Source: Blastocatellia bacterium (lineage in GTDB: Bacteria; Acidobacteriota; Blastocatellia; HR10; J050). Taken from it: a stretch of DNA of 64,000 nucleotides. The notes beneath the pieces are model-generated. The model had not been told where the DNA came from, ran no database searches, and was given only the letters and a program-made list of their open reading frames with translations. The position numbers and the translations under genes were made by a program. The DNA is taken from the NCBI GenBank assembly GCA_026985075.1, contig JALSQX010000010.1, positions 27,127 through 91,126 on the forward strand, written 5' to 3'. Positions 10,305 through 20,400 of the stretch are shown here, in pieces; position 1 is the stretch's first letter; every line of letters starts with the position of its first letter.

Positions 10305-10333
10305 AAGATATTGCAAAATTCATATCCTGACAA
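10305..10333 (-). promoter_or_regulatory. Candidate sigma-70 promoter for alaS
   Basis: On the minus strand TTGTCA (10328-10333) and TATCTT (10305-10310) are separated by exactly 17 bases. The predicted start of transcription is about 80 bases before the alaS ATG. I see no T-box or other leader structure. Confidence 0.5.
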
Positions 10334-10448
10334 GATAGAAAGACCCGAGGTGTATGAGAAGGGTCCGTTTCAGAGCGCTTCCCGGCTCCCCTCTCCTTCC
10401 GCTCTCGCCCTGGATTCCTCAACGAGCAGGGCCGCGCATCGCGCCCGC

Positions 10449-11969
10449 TCACGGCTCGCTCAATGGGAGATCGACGGTCATCGGGTGATGATCAGAGAGC
10501 CTCAAACGGGCGTTCAGTTCGCCGAGCGTTCGACCGAAGTGTGGGGCGAAGCGATAACTCCCCAACGAGTCGTGAGGATCTCGAATATAAGGTTTGACCA
10601 GAATCCAATCCAGTTTTCGCCGCCCGATCGGCCCCCACGCTCCTGGGGATTCACTGGTGGGGACGAATCCGCACATCGAGCGCTGATTGGAGTTGGCCAG
10701 CCGCCCGGTCATGCGATTCGCCGAACGATCGCCATCCCCACGAAAGTCAAAGCATCGACCATCCCGAAACCGGAAGTGTTCCACCTCCTGGAAGAGACCA
10801 TGCTCCTCGTTGTTCCCGAGAACTCCGGGATGAGTGGGGTCTCGCTCGACGAGCCACAAGTGGGAGAATCCCCTCAAGAGATCATGCACCCATCCGAGCG
10901 CTGGTCCCACCTTGGGCGCGACGCGACTCCACCATTCGCCGCTGGCCACGAGTCTCAACAGATAGCGGTGAATCGCCCCCGGCGTCGCATCCCGCCCCGT
11001 AGTATTGAGATCGCCGGCCAGGATGACCGGATGGGTCACGTGGTAGAGTTCGGCGAGGAGTTCGCGCATCTGCAGGCGGCGAATGAATGGCCGCGCCCGC
11101 GTCTCCAGATGAGTGGCGACCACAGTGACTCTGCGCTCGGGAAGGTCGGGGACCTCGATCTCGACGATGAGGGCCATGCGGCCTCCACGGCGCAACTGAC
11201 AGTAAGACATCGCCCGCCAGAAGGGGGTCGCAGACTGAGGCGATGGACCGGGGAGAGGGAGACAAGAGAACAGCTCTTTCTCCTGCGCGTACCAGTCGTA
11301 CCCTTGATGCGTGAATCGCAGGATGCGAGCGCTCCGGATCGGATACCGGCTCAGGACAGCATTGCCATGTAACGCACGAAGCTGCCGAGTCTCGGCCTTC
11401 AGGCGATCGGTCTGGTGATCGCCAACGCCGTTCGCGATCAAGGGAGACAGAGGTGGGAGAGATGGATGAACGTCGATTGCCTGGAGAGAGACTTCGACAA
11501 ACTCCACGCCGAACGCATAATTCATATTGAGCACGCCGGCGAATTCTCGAGCGACGTCCCGACAGCCACTCCGCGGCAGGCCGAGGTCAACTTCATTGAG
11601 AATGAGAAGGTCCACGGCGCGCAGCAGTTGGAGCGCCTCGGCCAATGCTTCCCGCCGGCGTCCAGGAAGACGGTTTCGCTCCACCCGGCGGATGAACTCC
11701 GCGGGTTCGCTGAGCGCCCACCGCATCTCGTCGAATCGCACCCCCTGAGCAATGTTCCAAAAGGCAACGCGAAGAACGGGTCCCAGCCGGGGATGGGTCG
11801 GACGAAGAGGTCGAGCGCCCTGCTGGGAAGCCTCATTGCTGATCACCGGCGTAGTCAGCAGGTTCTCCAATTTCGCCTGGAGGGCCGGTGATGGCTCATC
11901 CACCATTCCCAGTTCGATCAATTCTTCTGCGGTCAGCCACTCTGGCGCCTGATACGTCACGACTCTCAT
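10449..11969 (-). CDS. Endonuclease/exonuclease/phosphatase-fold protein
   Basis: Member of the DNase I-like EEP superfamily, metal-dependent phosphoesterases with nucleic-acid, lipid or phosphoinositide substrates. The core starts near residue 68 (LRVAFWNIAQG) and shows the expected catalytic stations: LILNEVDLG (metal-binding Glu), GNAVLSRYPI, VVATHLETR, VILAGDLNTTG (Asp/Asn pair), KLDWILV and the terminal LSDHHPMTVDL (Asp-His). The first 65 residues are an extra segment outside the fold. No signal peptide or membrane segment is obvious, so it is probably cytoplasmic. It is divergent from the next gene at 12223. The substrate cannot be told from the sequence. Confidence 0.85.
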   Translation of the reverse strand: MRVVTYQAPEWLTAEELIELGMVDEPSPALQAKLENLLTTPVISNEASQQGARPLRPTHPRLGPVLRVAFWNIAQGVRFDEMRWALSEPAEFIRRVERNRLPGRRREALAEALQLLRAVDLLILNEVDLGLPRSGCRDVAREFAGVLNMNYAFGVEFVEVSLQAIDVHPSLPPLSPLIANGVGDHQTDRLKAETRQLRALHGNAVLSRYPIRSARILRFTHQGYDWYAQEKELFSCLPLPGPSPQSATPFWRAMSYCQLRRGGRMALIVEIEVPDLPERRVTVVATHLETRARPFIRRLQMRELLAELYHVTHPVILAGDLNTTGRDATPGAIHRYLLRLVASGEWWSRVAPKVGPALGWVHDLLRGFSHLWLVERDPTHPGVLGNNEEHGLFQEVEHFRFRDGRCFDFRGDGDRSANRMTGRLANSNQRSMCGFVPTSESPGAWGPIGRRKLDWILVKPYIRDPHDSLGSYRFAPHFGRTLGELNARLRLSDHHPMTVDLPLSEP

Positions 11970-12222
11970 TCTCCATCCTCGCGCGATCGTTGATGGTGAC
12001 GGTCACGCCTGAACTGACATCCTGCTCCTCCCGTCGATGTATCATAGTGAGTCTGGTCGATGAGGGCCAGTGAAGTTTTTCGTCAGAAGGACGCCCGCTC
12101 GAGTATTCTGTACAGGCCTGCGTTCTGGCCGCCGGATGACCGGGAGGAGCATCGTGGGGTTGATCACAGGCGAGGTCTCCCGTTAAGCTTTGATTCTAGG
12201 CTGGCATATTGAGGGGTGAACC

Positions 12223-12912
12223 ATGAAAAGCTCCAAAGAAGACATGCGCCCGTATCTTGAGCCGACGCGATTCATCGATAGTGATTCCAGAGAGGTCATC
12301 GCATTCGCGCAACATACCACCAGAGGAGTTCCATCCGATACGGAGAAGGCCGTCGCCCTCTATTATCGGGTGCGGGATGACATTCGCTATGATCCCTATC
12401 ACATCGATTTCTCGCCCGAGGCGTTGCGAGCCAGCACAGTGTTGCGGAGGAAATCAGGATTCTGCGTGGAAAAAGCCATTGTGCTGGCAGCCTCCGCTCG
12501 AGCTGTCGGCATTCCCGGCCGTCTGGGATTCGCCATCGTTCGCAACCACTTGACGACCGAGCGTCTGCGACAGCGCATGAAGACGGACGTGTTCGTTTTT
12601 CACGGGTTCACCGAGCTCTTTCTGGAAGGGCGATGGGTGAAAGCCACGCCGGTGTTCAATCTCTCTCTCTGCCAGCGATTTGGTGTCCCGCCGCTGGAAT
12701 TCGACGGTCGGCGCGACTCCATCTTTCATCCTTTCGATCGGCACGGGCACAAGTACATGGAATACCTCTACGACTACGGGCGATTCGCTGACCTCCCCTA
12801 CGAGTTGATGGTTCATGAATTCAGAAAGCATTATCCACAATTCTTCGCAGAGGGTGTCGCTCTGGAAGGCGACTTCGAGGCGGATGCTTCCCGAGCCAGC
12901 CTGGAACCATAA
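12223..12912 (+). CDS. Transglutaminase-like superfamily protein
   Basis: A 229-aa protein with the transglutaminase-like cysteine protease core. The segment VALYYRVRDDIRYDP leads to the catalytic cysteine in GFCVEKAIVLAASARAVGIPGRLGFA, followed by the histidine in VFHGFTELFLEGRWVKATPVFN. The position usually held by the catalytic Asp aligns near the PVFN segment, so the third residue may be Asn or lie elsewhere. There is no signal peptide, so the protein is probably cytoplasmic. A good Shine-Dalgarno (GAGGGGTG) precedes the ATG. A small gene follows 23 bases later on the same strand. Substrate unknown; peptide or amide hydrolysis is the family norm. Confidence 0.82.
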   Translation: MKSSKEDMRPYLEPTRFIDSDSREVIAFAQHTTRGVPSDTEKAVALYYRVRDDIRYDPYHIDFSPEALRASTVLRRKSGFCVEKAIVLAASARAVGIPGRLGFAIVRNHLTTERLRQRMKTDVFVFHGFTELFLEGRWVKATPVFNLSLCQRFGVPPLEFDGRRDSIFHPFDRHGHKYMEYLYDYGRFADLPYELMVHEFRKHYPQFFAEGVALEGDFEADASRASLEP

Positions 12913-12935
12913 GACATCTTGTTGAGACCTCTCCG

Positions 12936-13217
12936 ATGAATGAAGAGAACGATAAACCACCGGAAGAGTCCGTCCCTCGAATGACGCTCGTCCACGAGCA
13001 ACTGGACGAAGCAATGAAGGCGCACCGGGTGGCCGAGGATCTTCGGGCCAAAGGCTATCGCTTTTACGAAGCGGACGATATCTTCGATCCCATTCGCTTC
13101 ATCATCTATCGTGATGGGCGCTTCCTGCGTCTCGCTCTGCGACCGAGCGAAGAAGCCGATCTCATCGCCATCGTCACCGAGGATGGTGTTCGCTATGTTC
13201 AACGTAGCCAGCGATGA
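12936..13217 (+). CDS. Conserved-looking small protein, 93 aa
   Basis: Begins MNEENDKPPEES, with an amphipathic helix (LVHEQLDEAMKAHRVAEDLRAKGYRF) followed by short strand-like segments (FIIYRDGRFLRLAL, LIAIVTEDGVRYVQR). The charge pattern and codon use look like a real gene, and it lies 23 bases after the transglutaminase-like gene, so the two are probably co-transcribed. I recognise no family. The roughly 190 bases to the hyuB stop contain nothing clear. Confidence 0.6.
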   Translation: MNEENDKPPEESVPRMTLVHEQLDEAMKAHRVAEDLRAKGYRFYEADDIFDPIRFIIYRDGRFLRLALRPSEEADLIAIVTEDGVRYVQRSQR

Positions 13218-13410
13218 GGAAGTCGGCTGAGGGATCTTTTATTGAGCCGGGATGGTCATCGGCGACATCATTCCCCTAACGAGAGAGAGCACAGTTTCAT
13301 GATCCGTCGATGGGGGGACGCCGTAATTCAACAGAAGACGGAGATCTTTTCATCTGCCAAGCTTGCTTCGCCCGAGAAGGCGAGCCTTTCAGCGTGCACG
13401 CCCAGACGCT

Positions 13411-15204
13411 TCACGGGCAGTCTCGATGCTCGGAATCAGAAGAACGGAGATCTTTTTTCCTCTCCCGCCGTTTCCTCGCCCTCAGAGCAATTGTCGCTTC
13501 TGTGTCTATGCTCAGATCGGTTTCGTTAATGATCACGCCATAGATATGGCGAGCCTGCTCTATGGAGATGAGCTCCTCCCTCACATCCTCAAGCACACGT
13601 TGGGGCTCTCTCTCCAGAGGATCACCCCACCCTCCGCCACCTCCCGTCCTGATACTCACGATATCTCCGCGATTCAGTTTGTGTGCCGCTACTTTTCTCG
13701 TTCGGAAAGGCGGTCTTCCTTCGCTCAAGAGCAGCACATAGTTGAGCGTTCCAGATTGTCCTCCCTCCATTCCCCAAGGGGGGATTCTCGCTCTGTTGAT
13801 GTCTGTTGTGAGCTCAGCCCGACTATTGAGTATCCGATAATCCTTGATGATGCCCAATCCCCCACGGAATTGACCATGCCCAACGCCATCCTCGGTATTC
13901 AACGCATACCGCTCGACCAGGATAGGATATCGTGTTTCGAGAACCTCAATGCTCGCCGCGAACGTCTCGCCATCGGCGAAGCTGACCAAGGCGCTTTCGC
14001 CATCCATATCACAACCAGCCCCCCATCCACCGGGATTCGGCTCCACGAGCGCGAAGGCCTCTCCCGTCTCATCATGCATTCCAGCGATGATCTCAGCGAC
14101 GACGCTCAGAAAATGACCCGCAGTCAGTCGATCCTTGGCGTGTGGGGCAAGCGCCTTCCACACCAAGTCGGCCGCATAGGTTAACGCCTCCCAATACACT
14201 GAGACGGGGGCAGGTCGTTGCGCATTGAATACCGTTCCCTCGGGGGCGATGACCTTCAACGGAGCAACAAGACCTTGGTTATATCGCGCGTGAGGATCGA
14301 TGAGCGCCATGTAGACGACGCGGACAGCAGCAACCGTTGCCGGATAGGTCGTGTTTAACGAGAAAGGCAGTTGCGGTGAGTTCCCGCTGAAGTCGACTTT
14401 GAATTCATCATCGGTGATCTCAATATCCACATGGATGGGCAATGGTTGATCATCGGGACCACCCTCATCCATGAAATCCTCTGCTCGGAAGTGACCTTTA
14501 GGCAACTCTTTCATCCGAGTCTTGGCGATCTGTTCTCCCGTATGGAGGATTCTTTCGATGGCCGCAAAATATGTATGTAACCCATATTTCGCGATGATCT
14601 TTTCGACGCGCCTGACGGCGACCCGGAGACCCGCCACCTGAGCTTCCATGTCTCCGAGCACCTGATCAGGGATTCGGGAATTCACCCTCAGGATATCGAG
14701 GATGTCCCGGTTCGGTCTTCCTTGAATGAACACCTTACAGGGAGGAATTTGCAGGCCTTCTTGATAGATCTCCGTTCGGCCAGGTCCCCAACTCCCAAAG
14801 CTGATTCCACCGATGTCGTTCCAGTGCCCCTTGCTGGCAGCAAAGGCGACGAGGCGATCTCCATAAAAAATGGGAGCGACCAGACCAATATCATTCAGGT
14901 GCGTCCCCGAGATATAGGGATCATTGAGAATGACCACATCACCCGGCTCAAAGTCGTCCCCAAACTTGGCCAGGACACCTTTGACCGTGAAGTCGAAGAT
15001 ACCGATGAAGAGTGGAATGCCCGTCGCTTGAGCAATGACATCACCTCGTGCATCGGTAATCGCGGTGGAGAAATCGAGTACATCATAGATAATGGGACTC
15101 TTGGCCGTTCTCGCCGTTACGGCGAACATCTCTTCCGCCGCATAGATTAACGCATTCTGCAGAATGCTGAGCGTGAACGGATCACTCTCGGCTCTGAAAC
15201 CCAT
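13411..15204 (-). CDS. hyuB: Hydantoinase B/oxoprolinase-family subunit
   Basis: Beta subunit of the hydantoinase/5-oxoprolinase/acetone carboxylase superfamily, which acts with HyuA in ATP-dependent opening of cyclic amides or carboxylation of ketones. The start MGFRAESDPFTLSILQNAL, the segment VVILNDPYISGTHLNDIG, ASKGHWNDIGG, GHGQFRGGLG and the C-terminal RTGGGGGWGDP are typical. At 597 aa it is slightly long, because a basic tail (RARKRRERKKD) follows the conserved end. AGGAGG inside the 3' end of hyuA lies 5-10 bases before its ATG, and only one base separates the genes, so they are translationally linked. The substrate cannot be assigned from sequence alone. Confidence 0.88.
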   Translation of the reverse strand: MGFRAESDPFTLSILQNALIYAAEEMFAVTARTAKSPIIYDVLDFSTAITDARGDVIAQATGIPLFIGIFDFTVKGVLAKFGDDFEPGDVVILNDPYISGTHLNDIGLVAPIFYGDRLVAFAASKGHWNDIGGISFGSWGPGRTEIYQEGLQIPPCKVFIQGRPNRDILDILRVNSRIPDQVLGDMEAQVAGLRVAVRRVEKIIAKYGLHTYFAAIERILHTGEQIAKTRMKELPKGHFRAEDFMDEGGPDDQPLPIHVDIEITDDEFKVDFSGNSPQLPFSLNTTYPATVAAVRVVYMALIDPHARYNQGLVAPLKVIAPEGTVFNAQRPAPVSVYWEALTYAADLVWKALAPHAKDRLTAGHFLSVVAEIIAGMHDETGEAFALVEPNPGGWGAGCDMDGESALVSFADGETFAASIEVLETRYPILVERYALNTEDGVGHGQFRGGLGIIKDYRILNSRAELTTDINRARIPPWGMEGGQSGTLNYVLLLSEGRPPFRTRKVAAHKLNRGDIVSIRTGGGGGWGDPLEREPQRVLEDVREELISIEQARHIYGVIINETDLSIDTEATIALRARKRRERKKDLRSSDSEHRDCP

Positions 15205-15205
15205 A

Positions 15206-17278
15206 TTATGCCCTCCTGAGGATGAGATGACCGAATGCGTCTATCGAAGCGGTGAATGACTCGGGGATGACTATTGTGCTCGTTGGTTCTTCGACAATAG
15301 CAGGACCGGTCAATTGGCCCTCTGGCGGAAGGAGGTTTCGTCTATATATTGGCGTTGTGATGCGTCTCTCCCCTCCCCAATATACATCCCTCTCCTCACG
15401 CATCGCTTCCTCTACACTCTTCGTGGTGGTCTCCCATCTCTTCATTCGAGGTTTTCCCACACTGACGACGCCGGTGACCCGAAGGTTCACCAGTTCGACC
15501 GGACTATCCAACCTGAATCCATATTCCCGCTCATGATACTGTTCGAATGTGGATCTCACTTGTACCACATCTCGCTCCGTGATGTCTCCTCCAGTCACCG
15601 GTACCCTTATTGTGTGTTCCTGCCCATAATAACGGAGATCTGCCGTTCTTTGCAGAAGAATCCCTTCGGTGATCCCTTCATCGCGATATATGCGCATGAC
15701 CTCATTTTCGAGTGCCTTGTAAGTGCGGCGAATGAGCTCCTCAACCCCAGCCGAATCGAGCCGCGTGACCATCGTCTGTACGACGTTATGCTTCAAATCG
15801 CTCATCAACAAGCCCCACGCCGAGAAGTTTCCGGGAGGAATAGCCGGAATGATCACTTTGGGTATCTCCAATTCCTCGGCGATAAACGCAGCGAACATGG
15901 GACCAGAGCCTCCGTGGGCGATGAGCGTGAAATCCCGAGGGTCATAGCCCCGTTGAACCGAAATCAACCTCAATAGCTGAGCGGCATTGTCATTAGCAAT
16001 CCGGATGATGGCGAAGGCGGCTTCAACGGGATCGATTTTGAAATGTTCGGCGATCGTCCGTAGCGACTGTTCAGCCAACGATGGCTGCAACCGATACGCC
16101 CCACCGAGAAAATACTCGCTGTTGAGAAATCCCACCGTGACGTAGGCATCCGTCAGTGTGGGTTGTGTTCCCCCCCGACCATAACACGCCGGACCCGGGA
16201 TGGCCCCCGCGCTCAGAGGGCCGACTCGCAGGTTCCCCACCTCATCGAGCCAGGCGACGCTTCCCCCACCATTCCCAACCTCAACAATATCTACGACCGG
16301 AACTTTCACCGGATAGCCGGGTGAGTACTCATCTCTTTCAATGGCATAATCGGTCGTGAATTTCACGTGTAATCCTTCCACCAGACTGGCCTTGGTTGTC
16401 GTACTCCCCCCATCCAGGGCGATGATATTTTTTTCGCCTAGGAGCTCAGCCAATACCGTTGCTCCCACGACACCGGCGACGGGACCCGACTCGACAGTCT
16501 CGATAGGACGCTTCTTGACATATTCGAATGAGCTCACGCCACCACTTGAGAGCATCATATAAAGCGTTCCCGTCATCCCAAGCTGTCGGAATTCGCGCGT
16601 GAGTTTATCCAGGTATCCTTCCATCAAGGGCATGACGTAGGCATTGAGCACGCACGTATTGGTTCGTTCGTACTCCTTCCACTCTCTCGTCACATCGCTC
16701 GAAATACTGAGGTAGAGACGAGATTGGGGATGCCTCTCTTTTTGAACTCGAGAGATGAACGCCAGTGCCTTCTTCTCATTAGTTGGATTCACATAGCTGT
16801 TGATGAAGGAAATGGCTATCGCGTCCACGCCTTCGCGCCACAGCCGTTCACACGCCGCCAAGAGCTCCGCCTCATTCACGTCTCTCTCGATCTTGCCGTC
16901 GGCCAAGGTTCGCTCATCAACTTCAAGCCGCCTGTGTCGGGGCACGAAGCTCCTGGGCTTCTTGTATCGCAGGTTGAAGATATCCCGGCGATTCGATCTC
17001 TGAATGGCCAATACATCACGAAAGCCTTTTGTTGTGATGAGCCCGACTTTCGCTCCTCGTCTCTGCACAATAGCGTTGATGACGAGCGTTTGACCATGCA
17101 AGAGTTGACTCACCTGCCTGGCATCGACCTTGCTGAGTTGGAATACCTCCTTTACGCCCTCAGCAAGATCCTGGGGAGTGGTCTGTGTCTTCGACCAGAT
17201 CATTTGACCGGTCTGCTCGTCTATGGCCACGAGGTCGACGAATCCTCCTCCAATATCGATGGCCATTCTGAAGGGCAT
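15206..17278 (-). CDS. hyuA: Hydantoinase A/oxoprolinase-family ATPase subunit
   Basis: Alpha subunit of the same superfamily, an ASKHA-fold ATPase that activates the substrate by phosphorylation. Recognisable parts are the N-terminal Hydant_A_N domain (MAIDIGGGFVDLVAID), FINSYVNPTNEKKA, SDVTREWKEYERTNTCVLNAYV, a central MLSSGGVSSFEYV and TVESGPVAGVVGA, and LIAHGGSGPMFA. The first phosphate-binding loop is usually DxGGTFTD; here it reads DIGGGFVD, with both Thr positions changed. At 690 aa it is a normal length. SD GGAGGAGAT precedes the ATG. Context (upstream TonB-dependent receptor, GntR regulator) suggests an inducible system for an imported cyclic amide, pyroglutamyl-type compound or ketone. 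Confidence 0.88.
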   Translation of the reverse strand: MPFRMAIDIGGGFVDLVAIDEQTGQMIWSKTQTTPQDLAEGVKEVFQLSKVDARQVSQLLHGQTLVINAIVQRRGAKVGLITTKGFRDVLAIQRSNRRDIFNLRYKKPRSFVPRHRRLEVDERTLADGKIERDVNEAELLAACERLWREGVDAIAISFINSYVNPTNEKKALAFISRVQKERHPQSRLYLSISSDVTREWKEYERTNTCVLNAYVMPLMEGYLDKLTREFRQLGMTGTLYMMLSSGGVSSFEYVKKRPIETVESGPVAGVVGATVLAELLGEKNIIALDGGSTTTKASLVEGLHVKFTTDYAIERDEYSPGYPVKVPVVDIVEVGNGGGSVAWLDEVGNLRVGPLSAGAIPGPACYGRGGTQPTLTDAYVTVGFLNSEYFLGGAYRLQPSLAEQSLRTIAEHFKIDPVEAAFAIIRIANDNAAQLLRLISVQRGYDPRDFTLIAHGGSGPMFAAFIAEELEIPKVIIPAIPPGNFSAWGLLMSDLKHNVVQTMVTRLDSAGVEELIRRTYKALENEVMRIYRDEGITEGILLQRTADLRYYGQEHTIRVPVTGGDITERDVVQVRSTFEQYHEREYGFRLDSPVELVNLRVTGVVSVGKPRMKRWETTTKSVEEAMREERDVYWGGERRITTPIYRRNLLPPEGQLTGPAIVEEPTSTIVIPESFTASIDAFGHLILRRA

Positions 17279-17353
17279 ATCTCCTCCTTCACGTTTTCGT
17301 GACGGGTGATGAGGAATCTTTAAGGATTCCCCTCACCCGGTCGCCTTTTTGAT

Positions 17354-17376
17354 GATCGCTCACTTGGGGAGCGATC
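17354..17376. promoter_or_regulatory. Hairpin between the TonB-dependent receptor gene and hyuA
   Basis: GATCGCTC (17354-17361) and GAGCGATC (17369-17376) form a perfect 8-bp stem with a 7-base loop, flanked by CCTT/AAGG that can lengthen the stem. No T-run follows on the minus strand, so it looks more like an intercistronic processing or stabilising hairpin than a Rho-independent terminator. Confidence 0.4.
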
Positions 17377-17490
17377 CAGAAGGCCGAGATCCCCGGAGAA
17401 CCACTCCGGTCGTACGCTCCCCCCCTTTTGACTCTCACCAATGGGCGTCGCATCTCTCGTGAAGAGAAAGCAGCCCACCGCTCATCCTTT

Positions 17491-20400
17491 CTAGAATGCG
17501 AGCTTCAATCCGAATTGAATTTGACGCGCATTCGTTGAAGTAGAGAGGATCGTTCCGAACAACGGGGAATTGAGCGTATTCACCGGATTGCCAAAGTTGG
17601 TATGATTGAAGATGTTAAAAATCTCGGCGCTGAAATCGAGATGCGCTCGCTCGCCCAATGGGATCCTCTTTTTGAATGCGACGTCGAAGTTCACGATCCC
17701 CGGTCCACGAAATACATTACGCCCCAGAGGGACATCTCCGGTCACCGAGAGCACGCCGCTGGGATCGAGGTATTGCCGGTTATTGGCTCCCCGACCGGGG
17801 ACGAGAGCATTGTCGGCTCGAGCTCCGGGTAAGACGCGCGCGCGATCATTGGCCACCCCATCGCCATTATTATCAATTCCACTCAATACGTCGAAGGGAA
17901 GCCCATCATAAAACGATGTGATACCACTGATCGTCCAATCGCCCACCAGTGCTTTCACCCAACCGGGCCACTCCTTGCCAAATCGACGCCCTCTCCCAAA
18001 CGGAAGTTCATAGATGTAGTTTATGACCGCCGAGTGGGTGATATCAAAATCCGACACGCCGCGGTTCTCACCGAGATCGAACTGGTTCGTCGGGATGCTC
18101 CCGATTCCTCCCGGTTGAAATGTCGTGATGGCTGAAGAAATATCATCGATCGACTTCGCATACACATAGGTCCCTTGAATGGCAAACCCATGTATGAATC
18201 GTCGGTTCACTTCAATCCTTAACCCGTGATAGATCGAATCCGCCTTTGTCTCAGTCAAGTCGATGACCGAAAACGAAGGATTGGGGCGCGGTCCCGTGAA
18301 TCCCGCATCGAAATTCGGCCTTCGCGTAAACCAGATTTTTGTTCCCTTATTCCCAATGTAGCTGATGCGCAGGACGGTGTTTGGCTCAAGCTCTCGCTCG
18401 ATCGTCAGATTCCAATACTGTACATATGGATTAACATTCGACGGATTAAAAACATTCAGGTTTGGAGGAACCACGCTCGTTTCCGGTGTTGCTCTGGTCC
18501 CGAACCGCTGCGCCACAATCGTCGTGGATTGGGCGAAAGGAGGATTGAATCGAGAGAGCCGAATGAGCTCCAAGAACGGGCGAGCATAGCTTATGCCGTA
18601 GGCCGCTTTGATGACCACCTTGCTACGTCTGCCGAATGGTAGCCAGGCTATCCCCAGGTTCGGCGCGAAATTGTTCTTATCGAACTTGGAAAAATCGAAC
18701 CGATCCACGCCTACCAAGGCGAGTTGGGAGATATTGGCATCGTTGATATCGCCATTTTCGACCGGGCTTCCATTGACTACCGGATAGGCATTACTCATGA
18801 GATCGTTCACCTCATCAATAGGCGTTTGTAGCGAGTACAGGATGCCGTAATTGAGCGTCAACGTTGGCGTCACCTGGAAACGATCCTGAACGTAAGCCGA
18901 GAATTCGGTGAAGCGATAGCCGCGCAATGGCGTGGGAGGACGGATGAAGAGATTCTCGTTCTGAAACAGAAACGTTCCCGTCGTCAATCCGAACGTACTC
19001 TCGTCAAACGGCGGCCCAAAGCCACTAAAGAAGGTGAACGGCCTGATCGTATCCCCATTGAACCAATTGACCTGGTACCGAGCGATCGTGCCTCCCAGGT
19101 TCAATGTGTGTCTCCCTGTGGTGACCGATAATATGTCGTTCCATTCAAACACATTCTGGCTGCGGAATCTGGGGATGAAGGGGAGCGCTCCCACAAAGGT
19201 CAATCCCGTGCCAAACGGAAAGATGAAGGGAATGCCATTCGGTGAATCGGACGTAGGAGCGAATCCCAACGCCACGAGCTCGGGTGGCGTTGGCTCGCCG
19301 AAGAAGGCAAAGCGGATGCGATTATAGGTGAAGCGGAATTCGTTGACCTTGGTCGAAGAGAGCGTCGTCGTCACGTTCACCAACATATTCTGGAACCGCC
19401 AGTTGAAACCGAGATTCCCCGGCCTGACGCCGGTACGGAAGGTCACCCCCGGGAAGCTCTCACCATCGCTGAAGTTGTATCGAAACGTCGCCTGTGTGTT
19501 CTCCGTCATCTGGTGATCTGTCCGCACAAGGAACTGATCCCGGTCTAACCCGAGATTGGTCGTGCTCGTCGCCGGAGCCACTAAATCATCAGGCCCGAAT
19601 GTCCCCGGCGTCGGCCTTGGATAGGTGTGCGTGAAAATCTCCCTCAGATATCCGAATTCGGCCCCTCCTGGGATGGCATCCAATAATCGCGGTGTGGGAA
19701 CGACGGGCACAATCGTTTCAATGAGTCGCCGGCGGAATCCCTCATAATTGACGAAGAAGAAATCCTTCTCATTTCGAATCGGGAGTGGTCCCCCCAATGA
19801 TCCCCCAAACTGATTGCGCCGGAATGGTGGGGGATCTTCCGGATCGAAGAAATTCCGAGCATCGAAGATGTCGTTTCTCACATACTCGAACAGGTCGCCA
19901 TGATATTCGCTGCCCCCACTCCGGGTCGTGATGTTAATCGAATACCCGCCTGAGCCGGCCTGGCCCGGCAAGGGATTCCCTTTCACAACGGTAAATTCCT
20001 TGACCGCATCATGGCTGATTCCAGATCCCTCCGTCGTGGTCATTGTTCCCCCAGACCACACGGGATCGTTGTAATGGCCTCCATCGAGCGTGACGTGAAC
20101 GAAGAATTGTCTCAAACCGTGGATGAATCCCCCCGTATCGGTGTTCGGAGAGGTCTCGGCCGTTGTGATTTCTGGAGGAGTTGCTCCCGCCTCAAGTCGC
20201 GTCAGCTCGGCCATGGCTTTGTTATTCAAAGGCATCTCTCTCATCTTGATTTCTGAGATGACGCCGCTGACTGTCGTGTCCGTTGGTCTGAGCACTTCCT
20301 CTCGCGCTTCTACGGTGATCTGCTCGGTGATCTCTCCCGGTTCGAGAGTGAAATCAACGACGACTTTGCTCTGCGTTTCGACAATCACTTCCGGACGTAT

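Noticed and set aside
13330..13460. Repeated ACGGAGATCTTTT near the hyuB 3' end
   Set aside because: Two short matches only, one inside coding sequence; no clear element.
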